Shown here piece after piece: positions 18,913 through 26,764 of a DNA stretch of 64,000 nucleotides. The notes under the pieces are model-generated. The model saw only the letters and a list, made by a program, of their open reading frames with translations. It was not told where the DNA came from and made no database searches. How positions within the stretch are numbered: position 1 is the first letter of the stretch; the number at the start of each line of letters is the position of its first letter. The DNA is from an uncultured Scytonema sp. (GTDB lineage: Bacteria > Cyanobacteriota > Cyanobacteriia > Cyanobacteriales > Nostocaceae), in contig CALMVQ010000191.1 in the NCBI GenBank assembly GCA_937873135.1, positions 1 through 64,000 on the forward strand, written 5' to 3'. The position numbers and the translations under genes are program-made.

Positions 18913-18938
18913 CCCCCGCTTTGCTGCGGGGGTTTTTT
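18913..18938 (+). terminator. intrinsic terminator of psbD
   Basis: CCCCCGC (18913-18919), the six-base loop TTTGCT, GCGGGGG (18926-18932) and then six T form a textbook Rho-independent terminator. Confidence 0.95.
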
Positions 18939-19042
18939 ATATTGTGAATGGGGATATAGCAGTTCTCGTTTGTAGGAGGTACAGCGAATTTGGGGCATAT
19001 GTTTTCAAAATGTCCCTCCCTACGGCTAAGGCACTTACAAGA

Positions 19043-19141
19043 AAAAAAATACCCAACCTTGTCAAGCGCCCTCCGGGCGCTTGACGACCTCCACCCGCCA
19101 ACTCCTACACCAACTAGTTATTGAAGGTTGGGTATTTTTTT
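19043..19141. repeat. nested double hairpin with A-run and T-run ends
   Basis: An outer 18-bp perfect inverted repeat (19043-19060 with 19124-19141) starts with seven A and ends with seven T around the core TACCCAACCTT. Inside, GTCAAGCGCCC (19061-19071) pairs with GGGCGCTTGAC (19075-19085) across TCC. A single-stranded stretch of 38 nt remains. It could terminate transcription from both sides, or be a small non-autonomous element. Confidence 0.8.
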
Positions 19142-19360
19142 ATTTGGATCTCCCTAAGAGAAGTCGCTCCCTTTAAGCGAACTTCAACGAGACACTTCCC
19201 ACTTCAAAGTATTCACAACTGAAATTTTGGCAAAATAGAAATTTATAATCGGTAATTATCCACTATGCTGTGCTATCCTTAATAAAGGAAGACAAACCCA
19301 GGGCCAAAAGCTCTGCCCTTTTGAAATTAAGACCGCTTAGGCAACAAGGAGGTGATGCCC

Positions 19361-19432
19361 ATGATAGAAAGTAGTAAATGCATGGGTCATCAGGTTGCAG
19401 TATGTCGGCTGTGCGCCGGAGCTGTTCTCTAA
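19361..19432 (+). CDS. putative 23-aa cysteine-containing peptide
   Basis: ATG 19361 lies 8 nt after the AAGGAGG Shine-Dalgarno. An in-frame ATG at 19355 is only 2 nt away and too close. The product would be short, with three cysteines (SSKCMGHQ, VCRLC) and a hydrophobic end. Start codon and stem overlap, so folding would hide the start. It may be a leader peptide or a real small protein. The ideal ribosome-binding site is the main support. Confidence 0.4.
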   Translation: MIESSKCMGHQVAVCRLCAGAVL

Positions 19433-19531
19433 AGTTAGCCTAGTTTTCTTGTAAAACTAAGTTTAACCAAGTTGTTAGGCATGCTAGGAGATCCGTCCGG
19501 CAGTCTGACTGTAACCTGAAGACCCGCTAGA

Positions 19532-19577
19532 CCGCTCCTAAATAGATCGGATGATCTATTTAGGAGCGGATAGTTTT
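19532..19577 (+). terminator. terminator of the putative RNA
   Basis: Positions 19532-19548 pair perfectly with 19553-19569 (arms start CCGCTCCTAAATAG) around a GGAT loop, followed by ATAGTTTTA. The T-run is short but the 17-bp stem is very strong. Confidence 0.75.
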
Positions 19578-20488
19578 ATATATGGGTAATTTCTTAAAAC
19601 TGCCCAATTATCACATGAGCGAAAAATCCCTTGTTGAAGTTCAATTAAGAGCAAGATGGTCTTAGTTAATTTCTGCTCGCATTTGTTTTTCACAATACAT
19701 GACTTAAGTAGGTTGACTGAAAATCGTAGGGCGCAAGCCCCTGGCTTTAGACCTGTTCATTACTAACATCTCCTGAAAGCCTTATATGGCAATCATCACA
19801 AAAAATCTTTCTCTGGTTAGAACCAAATTGCATTTTCTCATTAAATTTGTATATTGAGAATAGTCTACGAGGAAATCAGGGTTCTAGAACGTCACTTTTT
19901 ATGAGGTGCTGATTTTTGAAAAAATGTTGGTAATGACTTGGGCTTTAGACATGGGGTAAGCCTGTAGGGAATTTATTCCCCATCAAAAAAGTATCGTCAT
20001 TAATCATAGATTCATGCAGAACCTTTTTTAAAGGCGATCCAACAATGAATAATATGTCAAAAGGTAGTTACTTCGACAGATGTCTATAGAGTATTAGAAC
20101 AGTATACTGAACTTTTCGTTGAGAAGTAGAGACAAGATCATCACTCTGAAGACTTGACGTTTGTACAAATGTGCGCTATAGAGTATAAACTCTTTACTTC
20201 GTTGTCTGCATACACAGATTGAAGATGTGACAGTTCACAAGGCGAACGATCTTATCTTGCCACCAATTTTGGGTAATTTATAATTACGAAATATACAGCT
20301 ATGTTTTTGCATAAGTTAATTGCATGGTTCATTTACCAAAAGTTAATTAATTCTTAGCTTGGCAAAAACTAAAATCGTATACGAGGCAAATATGTCTTAA
20401 CCTATAAAGTTCCAACAAGAAGTCATGTTTTCGAGAAGAGTTGCAGAAAACAAAATTATCTAAATAAGGTGTGAGGAGAATAGTGAAG
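19578..20488. other. long upstream region of the porin gene
   Basis: No gene is seen in 910 bp. The region is AT-rich, with no clear operator that I can name. Porin genes of this type often have long leaders, so part of it may be transcribed. Confidence 0.4.
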
Positions 20489-22321
20489 ATGTCTAATATC
20501 TTGTGGAAATCCTTGGTGGTTAGTCCGGCGGTTCTAGGAGTAATGCTAGCTTCAACAGGCGCGATCGCGGCTCAAAACCCCAGCAAATCGGGAGTTGTGG
20601 CAAAGGCAGAAGTACTGCAATCTAGCAACCAAGATGCTTTTACACTGACATCAGGATCAGCAGCAACTTCTGAGACAAAAATACAGATAGCTCCAGTCCA
20701 GAAGTTGGCTGATGCACAAAAGCAAACAGAAGTCAACGTATTAGATCAAGTTAATAAATATAGTAATGAAGGGAGTATCAACTCTCAATCCCAAGTGACA
20801 TCTGTTTCCCAGTTCTCAGATGTACAACCTACAGATTGGGCATTCCAAGCTTTGCAGTCTTTGGTTGAACGTTACGGTTGTATTGCTGGTTATCCTAATG
20901 GAACCTATCGCGGTAACCGTGCGTTGACACGTTATGAGTTTGCCGCAGGTTTGAACGCTTGCTTAGACAGAGTTAACGAACTGATTGCCACAGCAACTTC
21001 TGACATTGTCAAAAAAGAAGACTTGGCGACATTGCAGCGCCTGCAAGAAGAATTCTCGGCTGAACTAGCAACTCTGCGCGGTCGTGTAGATGCTTTAGAA
21101 TCCCGCACAGCCGAACTGGAAGCAAATCAGTTCTCTACTACCACCAAACTGGTTGGTGAAGCAATTTTTGCGCTTTCCGATCCTTTGGCAAACAGATCTA
21201 ATGATCGAAACAACAGTGTTTTCCAAGACAGAATCCGTTTAGACTTGCAAACCAGCTTCACGGGTAAGGACGTTTTGCATACCCGGCTCGCGACAGGAAA
21301 TGGCAATAGATTTGACTTGGGTGCTGCGGCAAGACCAGGTGCTGCTGGTGCCAACGGTACATTTGAAGGGACTCAAACTTATCAAATTAACGGTGATACC
21401 ACCAACAGCAACAGAGTTAATTTAGACTGGCTATCATATTACGTACCCATAGGACCAGCCAACCTTTACATTGCCGCAACTGGTGCTATTCATAGCGATT
21501 ATGCTGCTACTGTTAACCCCTACTTTGAGGACTATGACGGCGGTAACGGTGCTCTGTCCACATTAGCTTCCAGAAGTCCTATTTATGACATTGGTGGTGG
21601 TGCAGGTGCAGCGCTTACTTTCAACTTGGGTAAGGGAGGCGGTATCCTGAAACCGAGTTCAATCACTGTAGGTTACTTAGCGTCTTCTCCTAACAATCCT
21701 GCCCTTGGTCAAGGTATATTCAATGGTAACTACGCCGCCTTAGGACAGATTAACTTTAATCTCGGTAGCCGCTTCGCTATAGCAGGAACCTACGTTCACG
21801 GTTATCACCACGGTGGTAGTGCGATCTTTGACGAGGGTGGATACTTAGGCAATTACACTGCAGCCAATGGTGTAAGAGGTATTGGTGTCGTAGGTACCAG
21901 ACAGGCAAACGAGACAATTGGTGCGGCCGAAAGTAACTCCTACGGTATTGAAGCAGCGTTCAGACCTAGCGACAAAATCTCCATTAGTGGCTATGCTGCT
22001 TACCATGATGTCTCGGGTAGAGTGACTAGAGATGATAACTTCGAGGCTTGGAGTTATGGTATTGGGTTAGCCCTACCCGATCTGGGTAAGAAGGGTAACG
22101 TTTTAGGTCTTTTCGCTGGTGCAGAACCTTATGCTCTTAACCGAAGAGGTGTAGCTGGTGGTGGTAGAGATATCCCATACCACCTAGAAGGGTTCTACAA
22201 GTACCGTGTGAACGACAACATTTCCATCACCCCTGGTATTATCTGGTTGACGGCTCCTGGTCAGAACGAAGGTAACGATAGTGCAATTGTTGGTACAGTG
22301 AGAACAACATTCACCTTCTAA
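20489..22321 (+). CDS. SLH-domain outer-membrane porin (OprB-like, iron-uptake-porin type)
   Basis: A 610-residue protein results from the ATG at 20489; an in-frame GTG at 20483 is also possible, and GAGGAGA lies upstream of both. A signal peptide ends near AIAAQ. Residues about 110-165 form one SLH domain (FSDVQPTDWAFQALQSLVER, YPNGTYRGNRALTRYEFAAG). A coiled coil follows (about 175-220), then an OprB-type beta barrel ending in FTF, the aromatic C terminus of outer-membrane barrels. Such proteins anchor to pyruvylated cell-wall polymer and form the main cyanobacterial channel for small solutes and inorganic ions. A clean terminator follows at 22358. Confidence 0.92.
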   Translation: MSNILWKSLVVSPAVLGVMLASTGAIAAQNPSKSGVVAKAEVLQSSNQDAFTLTSGSAATSETKIQIAPVQKLADAQKQTEVNVLDQVNKYSNEGSINSQSQVTSVSQFSDVQPTDWAFQALQSLVERYGCIAGYPNGTYRGNRALTRYEFAAGLNACLDRVNELIATATSDIVKKEDLATLQRLQEEFSAELATLRGRVDALESRTAELEANQFSTTTKLVGEAIFALSDPLANRSNDRNNSVFQDRIRLDLQTSFTGKDVLHTRLATGNGNRFDLGAAARPGAAGANGTFEGTQTYQINGDTTNSNRVNLDWLSYYVPIGPANLYIAATGAIHSDYAATVNPYFEDYDGGNGALSTLASRSPIYDIGGGAGAALTFNLGKGGGILKPSSITVGYLASSPNNPALGQGIFNGNYAALGQINFNLGSRFAIAGTYVHGYHHGGSAIFDEGGYLGNYTAANGVRGIGVVGTRQANETIGAAESNSYGIEAAFRPSDKISISGYAAYHDVSGRVTRDDNFEAWSYGIGLALPDLGKKGNVLGLFAGAEPYALNRRGVAGGGRDIPYHLEGFYKYRVNDNISITPGIIWLTAPGQNEGNDSAIVGTVRTTFTF

Positions 22322-22357
22322 AACGTCACAATCTATTTGCATTCTCAAGCAATGATT

Positions 22358-22387
22358 CCCCGCCATATAGCGGGGCTTTTTGTTTTT
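22358..22387 (+). terminator. intrinsic terminator of the porin gene
   Basis: CCCCGC (22358-22363), loop CATATA, GCGGGG (22370-22375), then CTTTTTGTTTTT. The 97-aa open frame running across it is not a gene. The rest of 22322-22660 shows nothing recognisable. Confidence 0.92.
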
Positions 22388-22660
22388 GGTAACGAAAAGC
22401 AAACCCTAGTGAAGAACCGGAGTATAATAGAAGTAAGTGAGGAGTTAAGACTTGATATGACGGTTGCCCTTAGAGTTATAAATGCCATCCGGGTAACAAC
22501 TCGTTCACAATTTAGAAATCAGGAGATATCATCACTCTACTTCGATTCAAGTGTATTTTCTGAGGCTCTCCAATCGCCACAATTCAAAACTCCGCGCCTT
22601 CTATACAGACAAGACATGTCGCGTCTGTAAATCTCCTAACTCCTAACTTATTTGCCGCCT

Positions 22661-23098
22661 GTGGAAATATCGTGTAAATCGGAATACGCAATTCTTGCTT
22701 TATTAGAACTGACAATTCAATACCAAAGCGGAGAACCCATACAAATTAGACAAATTGCTGCACAACAAAATATACCAGATCGCTATCTAGAACAACTACT
22801 TGCGACTTTAAGACGTGGAGGTTTAGTGAAGAGCCAACGCGGGTCGAAAGGCGGTTATTCATTGGCACGAGAACCCTGGAAAATAACACTTTTTGAAGTT
22901 TTAGGATATTTAGAAGGGTTAGATGTGCGGACATGTGATGAAGAAGTTAAACTCAAAACTGTAGATAGTGCTGTTATAGAAGAAATTCGACAAGAAGCGT
23001 ATCGAGCAGCTAACTCAATTTTGCAAAAATATACACTCGCTGATTTGTGCGAAAAACGAGATTCACTCAGGCAGTTGGATATTATGTATTACATTTAA
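22661..23098 (+). CDS. Rrf2 family transcriptional regulator
   Basis: This protein of about 145 residues has the Rrf2 winged-helix domain (CKSEYAILALLELT, then IRQIAAQQNIPDRYLEQLLATLRRGGLVKSQRGSKGGYSLAR). The dimer helix and C-terminal segment follow. The likely start is GTG at 22661, giving MEISCKSEYA in line with family members; TTG at 22652 is the alternative. Only two cysteines lie after the DNA-binding domain (TCDEE and LCEKR), one fewer than the three ligands of IscR, so an IscR-type Fe-S cluster is doubtful. A CymR-like sulfur role is possible but unproven. Confidence 0.88.
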   Translation: MEISCKSEYAILALLELTIQYQSGEPIQIRQIAAQQNIPDRYLEQLLATLRRGGLVKSQRGSKGGYSLAREPWKITLFEVLGYLEGLDVRTCDEEVKLKTVDSAVIEEIRQEAYRAANSILQKYTLADLCEKRDSLRQLDIMYYI

Positions 23099-23348
23099 TT
23101 CAAAGGTTATGCCTGGTTTAACAATATGATATCGGAGAAATGTATGATCTAACATAGGTGTCTTATTAAGCAACTTATTTCTTTGCTATAATCGGCAGCG
23201 GAATGAAAAATTTTAATATCCTTTTTTCCAACTCCTGTATGGATCGATTGGACACATATACACTTAGATATTATGTCAATTAATATCCAGATGTTATATA
23301 AATTCAACTTGCTCCTAATCTTTAGTCCCAATTTTTAAGTCAGCAGCA

Positions 23349-24041
23349 ATGGCTGATTATAACTACTACGAAACTCTCAAAGTTAACCCGAATGCGAGTC
23401 AAGCCGAAATTAAGCAAGCTTATCGTCGCTTGGTAAAGTTATTTCATCCCGACAGCAATCAGGAAACAGCAAACCATGATCGGATTATTCGCATCAATGC
23501 AGCATATGAGGTTTTGGGCGATGCACACAGTCGTCTAAATTATGACAAAAAGTTGCGAAATGGTTTTCCACAAGGCAAAAGCGATCGCCAACAGCGGACA
23601 GCCGCAGCTCAACAAAAATATCAGGCTACACGAAAAACAGGAAGGGATGTTGATGAACAAGTTGAGGAATGGCTACGCTCAATTTATCATCCCGTAAATC
23701 GCATAATTTTTCGTATTCTCAATTCCCTACAAGAGCAAATTGAGAAATTAGCAGCAGATCCTTTTGATGATGAACTGTTACAGGAATTTCTGGATTACTT
23801 AGAAAACTGTCGAGATGATCTCAAAAAAGCACAAGCGTCTTTTCGTTCTCTGCCCAATCCCCCAAGTTTAGCGAGATCTGCCGCTCACCTTTACTACTGC
23901 CTGAATCAAATTGGTGACGGATTAGATGAGTTAGAATATTTTCCTGCAAGCTACGATGAGAGCTACTTGCACGCAGGACAAGAAATGTTCCGCATTGCTG
24001 TAGGATTGCACTGTGAAGCCCAAGAATCTGTAGTTAATTGA
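23349..24041 (+). CDS. J-domain (DnaJ-like) protein
   Basis: This 230-residue protein has a J domain at residues 3-66 with the HPD motif at 33-35 (LFHPDSN), so it should stimulate a DnaK ATPase. There is no glycine-rich or zinc-finger region, so it is a type III J protein. The C-terminal half is helical, acidic and specific to cyanobacteria (VEEWLRSIYHPVNRIIF, LEYFPASYDESYLHAGQEMF). The client is unknown. The pterin synthase gene follows after 109 bp. Confidence 0.92.
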   Translation: MADYNYYETLKVNPNASQAEIKQAYRRLVKLFHPDSNQETANHDRIIRINAAYEVLGDAHSRLNYDKKLRNGFPQGKSDRQQRTAAAQQKYQATRKTGRDVDEQVEEWLRSIYHPVNRIIFRILNSLQEQIEKLAADPFDDELLQEFLDYLENCRDDLKKAQASFRSLPNPPSLARSAAHLYYCLNQIGDGLDELEYFPASYDESYLHAGQEMFRIAVGLHCEAQESVVN

Positions 24042-24150
24042 TTGTTGTTTTTTGTTGGTGTTTGATGTAGACGACCAACAAAGAATAAAATTAGTTATGC
24101 TGGAAACAGTAAAAGGTTAAGAAATTTTACATTTTTCTCCCAGTATACTC

Positions 24151-25023
24151 ATGCAATCTATTGTTAATCGCCGTGCTCAGTTTTCCGCAAGCCATCGGTA
24201 TTGGTTACCAGAACTGAGTGAAGCAGAAAATATAGAGAAATTCGGTGCTTGCTCCCGATTTCCCGGACACGGCCATAACTATATCTTATTTGTCTCCCTG
24301 AGTGGAGAGTTAGATGAATATGGCATGGTGTTAAACTTGTCTAATGTGAAACAAGTCATCAAGCAGGAAATTACCAATCAACTTGACTTTTCGTATCTAA
24401 ACGATACATGGCCGGAATTTCAACAAACTCTGCCTACGACAGAGAACATAGCGAGAGTTATCTTTGAACGGCTTGCGCCCCACTTACCTCTGATCCGCGT
24501 TCAACTGTTTGAGAATTCTGAACTTTTTGCCGATTATACAGGAAATGGAATGGAAGCTTACCTCACACTCAGCACTCACTTTAGCGCTGCCCATCGACTG
24601 GCAAATCCTCGTCTCAGTAGCGAAGAAAACTTCCAGATTTATGGTAAATGTGCTCGTCCCAATGGTCACGGGCACAATTATCATTTAGAAGTGACAGTCA
24701 TTGGAGAGATTGACTCACGCACAGGTATGATTGTTGATTTAGGTGCGCTCAATCAGGTAATAGAAGATTATGTCATTGAACCCTTTGATCATACCTTCTT
24801 AAATAAAGATGTTCCTTACTTTGCTGAAGTTGTCCCCACTGCGGAGAATATCGCGCTTTACATCAGCAATTTAGTGCGATCGCCCATACAGGAACTGGGA
24901 GCCAAACTTTACAAAGTTAAATTAATCGAAAGTCCGAATAACTCTTGTGAAATCTATTGTACTGAACCAGAATCAGATTTACTAGCTACTCGAGAAAAGC
25001 AGTCAGTCTTAACACGTCTGTAA
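24151..25023 (+). CDS. double-domain 6-pyruvoyl-tetrahydropterin synthase/QueD family protein
   Basis: Two complete PTPS/QueD-fold domains are fused in 290 residues. Domain 1 has zinc ligands His15, His40 and His42 and Cys34 (CSRFPGHGH). Domain 2 has His148, His173 and His175 and Cys167 (CARPNGHGH). Each domain also keeps the TxENIA box (TTENIARVIF, TAENIALYIS). The spacing CX5HGH is that of 6-pyruvoyl-tetrahydropterin synthases, while QueD proper has CX3HGH. This points to biopterin-type pteridine synthesis (cyanobacteria make glycosylated pterins) rather than queuosine. Ordinary family members are about 120-150 residues and act as oligomers. Nothing else of a pterin pathway is nearby. Confidence 0.9.
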   Translation: MQSIVNRRAQFSASHRYWLPELSEAENIEKFGACSRFPGHGHNYILFVSLSGELDEYGMVLNLSNVKQVIKQEITNQLDFSYLNDTWPEFQQTLPTTENIARVIFERLAPHLPLIRVQLFENSELFADYTGNGMEAYLTLSTHFSAAHRLANPRLSSEENFQIYGKCARPNGHGHNYHLEVTVIGEIDSRTGMIVDLGALNQVIEDYVIEPFDHTFLNKDVPYFAEVVPTAENIALYISNLVRSPIQELGAKLYKVKLIESPNNSCEIYCTEPESDLLATREKQSVLTRL

Positions 25024-25125
25024 TTATAGCAAATTAAGCATTCAGCACAACAGAAGTCCGCTATGAATGGAATGAAGTCATCCGTGCTAATGGCTAAGTA
25101 CTTACGTACCAATTTAAAATCAGCA

Positions 25126-25157
25126 AGCAGTTAACGCCTTGATGGTTGACTGCTTTT
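25126..25157 (+). terminator. probable terminator after the pterin synthase
   Basis: AGCAGTTAAC (25126-25135) pairs with GTTGACTGCT (25145-25154) with one wobble pair, followed by a short T-run. The rest of the 336-bp gap to 25360 is AT-rich and would hold the precursor-gene promoter. Confidence 0.6.
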
Positions 25158-25359
25158 AATTATGGACGAAAATTCAATAAGTTTGGACATAAGTCTCTCA
25201 ATTGAGTCTGTATTATAACTTGCTCATCTAAAAATTTTAATGTTGGATATGTAAAGAGGTAAATATCCAACAAAAATTTGTTTGCTTACCTTTATGGCAC
25301 TTTGATCAAAGCATTTCAGCATTTAATGCTTTCGTCTATTGGAGATTTAGGAGGATTTT

Positions 25360-25656
25360 ATGAGCCATCCTTTCGAGCTAGAACTTTCTGATTTAGAAGC
25401 TGTTGAGCTAAGTTTTGAAGAACAATTAACGTCTGAAGACGCTGGAAAAGTTCAAGGTGGTTTTGTTCCCATTGCTACCACTCAAGCCTTAGGCGAGGAA
25501 GGTGGTGGCGGTTACCATCCCATACCCAAACCCACTCCCAGTGAAACCCTTACTGCTGTAAAATGGGGTGAGTCTGGTGAGGGTGGCGGTGGCGCTACTA
25601 CTTATGCCATAACAGCAAGGTTTGGCGAAGTAGGTGAGGAAGGTGGTTATTTATAA
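25360..25656 (+). CDS. graspetide-type RiPP precursor peptide
   Basis: This 98-residue peptide starts at ATG 25360 with AGGAGG 5 nt upstream. Residues 1-34 look like an acidic helical leader ending in a double glycine (SEDAGKVQGG). The rest is a repetitive core rich in Thr, Gly and Glu. Repeat 1 is TTQALGEEGGGG (40-51), repeat 2 TLTAVKWGESGEGGGG (63-78) and repeat 3 TTYAITARFGEVGEEGG (80-96). Thr clusters followed by Glu clusters are what ATP-grasp ligases join by ester bonds in graspetides such as plesiocin and microviridin. The PFFARFL leader motif and TxKxPSD core of microviridins are absent. The ATP-grasp gene lies 205 bp downstream. No transporter or leader peptidase is adjacent. Confidence 0.8.
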   Translation: MSHPFELELSDLEAVELSFEEQLTSEDAGKVQGGFVPIATTQALGEEGGGGYHPIPKPTPSETLTAVKWGESGEGGGGATTYAITARFGEVGEEGGYL

Positions 25657-25682
25657 TTTTTCTGATTATGAATCTTAGAATC

Positions 25683-25742
25683 GGCACTACCAACCTGCAA
25701 AAAAATGAGGATTTGAGAAAATGGCGGTAGTGCCTTTTTTGA
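25683..25742 (+). terminator. terminator or attenuator between precursor and ATP-grasp genes
   Basis: GGCACTACC (25683-25691) pairs with GGTAGTGCC (25726-25734), followed directly by six T. The loop is long (34 nt). Partial read-through would give more precursor than enzyme transcript. Confidence 0.7.
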
Positions 25743-25861
25743 AAATTTATTTGTATTAAGGACTTTAGTCCTCATCTTTTTGAGGGCTGAAGCTGTGACT
25801 ACAAACAATAGCAAAGTAACTTTGATGGAGTGCTAGGCTTTTCAAGTTTTCAAATATTGTA

Positions 25862-26764
25862 ATGAATATTCTAATTCTTGGTAGTTCTAGGGATGTTGAG
25901 GCAACACATGTGATGAATGCTTTGACACAAGCAGGTGCAGTGGTAAATTACTTAGACACTCTGTTGTTCCCAACTCAGATACAGCTGTCTTGGGAGCCGA
26001 ATACTCAAGCAGGATGCTTGACACTGGCAGGAGGATATCAGCTGAATCTTCAAGATATCAAGAGCGTTTATTGGCGTAATTTCTGCACTCCATACATTCC
26101 CTCATTAAAAGATCCCACTCAGCAAAAAATTGCTTTCAGCGATTCCATGAGTGTATTGCGTTCACTGATACAAGCTTGCCCAGCATTGTGGGTTAATTCC
26201 TGGCAAGCATATCAGTTTCACAAGGAAAAACCCTTACAGCTTAGTAAAGTTAAAGAAATAGGAGTGAAAATTCCAGCTACCTTGATCGGCAACGATCCAG
26301 ATCGAGTGATCGAATTTTCTGAATCTCACCCCAAAATAATTTTTAAGCCAGTCTATGGAGGTACCCATACCCAATTGTTAACAGACTTCCATTTAGACCG
26401 CAAGCGACTAAGTTTGGCACTCAAACTTTCTCCAGTGACAATCCAGGAGTATATTCCCGGCACTAATATTCGTAGTTATGTAATCGCAGATTCGGTTTAT
26501 TCTGCGGAAATTCGCACTCACTCCATAGACTTCCGAGAAGATTCCACAGCTGAGTTGGTTCCGGTAGATCTCCCAGAATCAGTTCAACAGCAGTGTCTAG
26601 CCATTGCTAAAGCATTGATGCTAGAGTGGACGGCTATTGATTGGCGTTTAAATCCAGAGGGTGAATACGTATTCCTAGAAGCTAATCCCAGTCCTATGTT
26701 TGTGAACTTTGAACATCAAACTGGTTTTCCCATCACTCAGGAACTAGTTAAGTTGTTAATGTAA
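25862..26764 (+). CDS. ATP-grasp ligase, graspetide-type (MvdC/MvdD-like)
   Basis: This 300-residue protein has an MvdD-like pre-ATP-grasp region at residues 1-110 (MNILILGSSRDVEATHVMNA, SVYWRNF) and an ATP-grasp fold after it. The fold includes the ATP lysine in KIIFKPVYGG, the hinge VTIQEYIPG, and the metal-binding end VFLEANPSPMFVNFE. This matches ligases that form omega-ester or omega-amide links in RiPP precursors. It follows the precursor gene across a terminator-like hairpin. No second ligase or N-acetyltransferase (the microviridin pattern) is present, so one enzyme may do all cross-links. No clear Shine-Dalgarno precedes ATG 25862. Confidence 0.83.
   Translation: MNILILGSSRDVEATHVMNALTQAGAVVNYLDTLLFPTQIQLSWEPNTQAGCLTLAGGYQLNLQDIKSVYWRNFCTPYIPSLKDPTQQKIAFSDSMSVLRSLIQACPALWVNSWQAYQFHKEKPLQLSKVKEIGVKIPATLIGNDPDRVIEFSESHPKIIFKPVYGGTHTQLLTDFHLDRKRLSLALKLSPVTIQEYIPGTNIRSYVIADSVYSAEIRTHSIDFREDSTAELVPVDLPESVQQQCLAIAKALMLEWTAIDWRLNPEGEYVFLEANPSPMFVNFEHQTGFPITQELVKLLM

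Larger units (their letters stand above)
19330..19577 (+). ncRNA. putative structured RNA / leader-peptide transcript
   Basis: This stretch is dense in complementary pairs. GCAAC (19341-19345) pairs with GTTGC (19394-19398). TGATGCCCATG (19353-19363) pairs with CATGGGTCATCA (19381-19392) with one bulged base. TAGTTTT pairs with AAAACTA (19441-19459 region). CAGTC/GACTG lies at about 19501-19511. It closes with a 17-bp terminator hairpin. AAGGAGGTGAT (19346-19356), a full complement of the 16S rRNA 3' end, sits in the bulge of the first stem, and a short ORF follows. It matches no riboswitch I can recall. An AGGGC/GCCCT hairpin at 19300-19320 precedes it. Confidence 0.45.

Noticed and set aside
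19441-19530. cobalamin riboswitch
   Set aside because: GCTAGGAGATCCGTC looks a little like the B12 box, but the order of conserved blocks is wrong and the downstream genes do not fit.
22337-22630. 97-aa open frame after the porin gene
   Set aside because: It reads straight through the porin terminator hairpin and T-run and has no recognisable domain.
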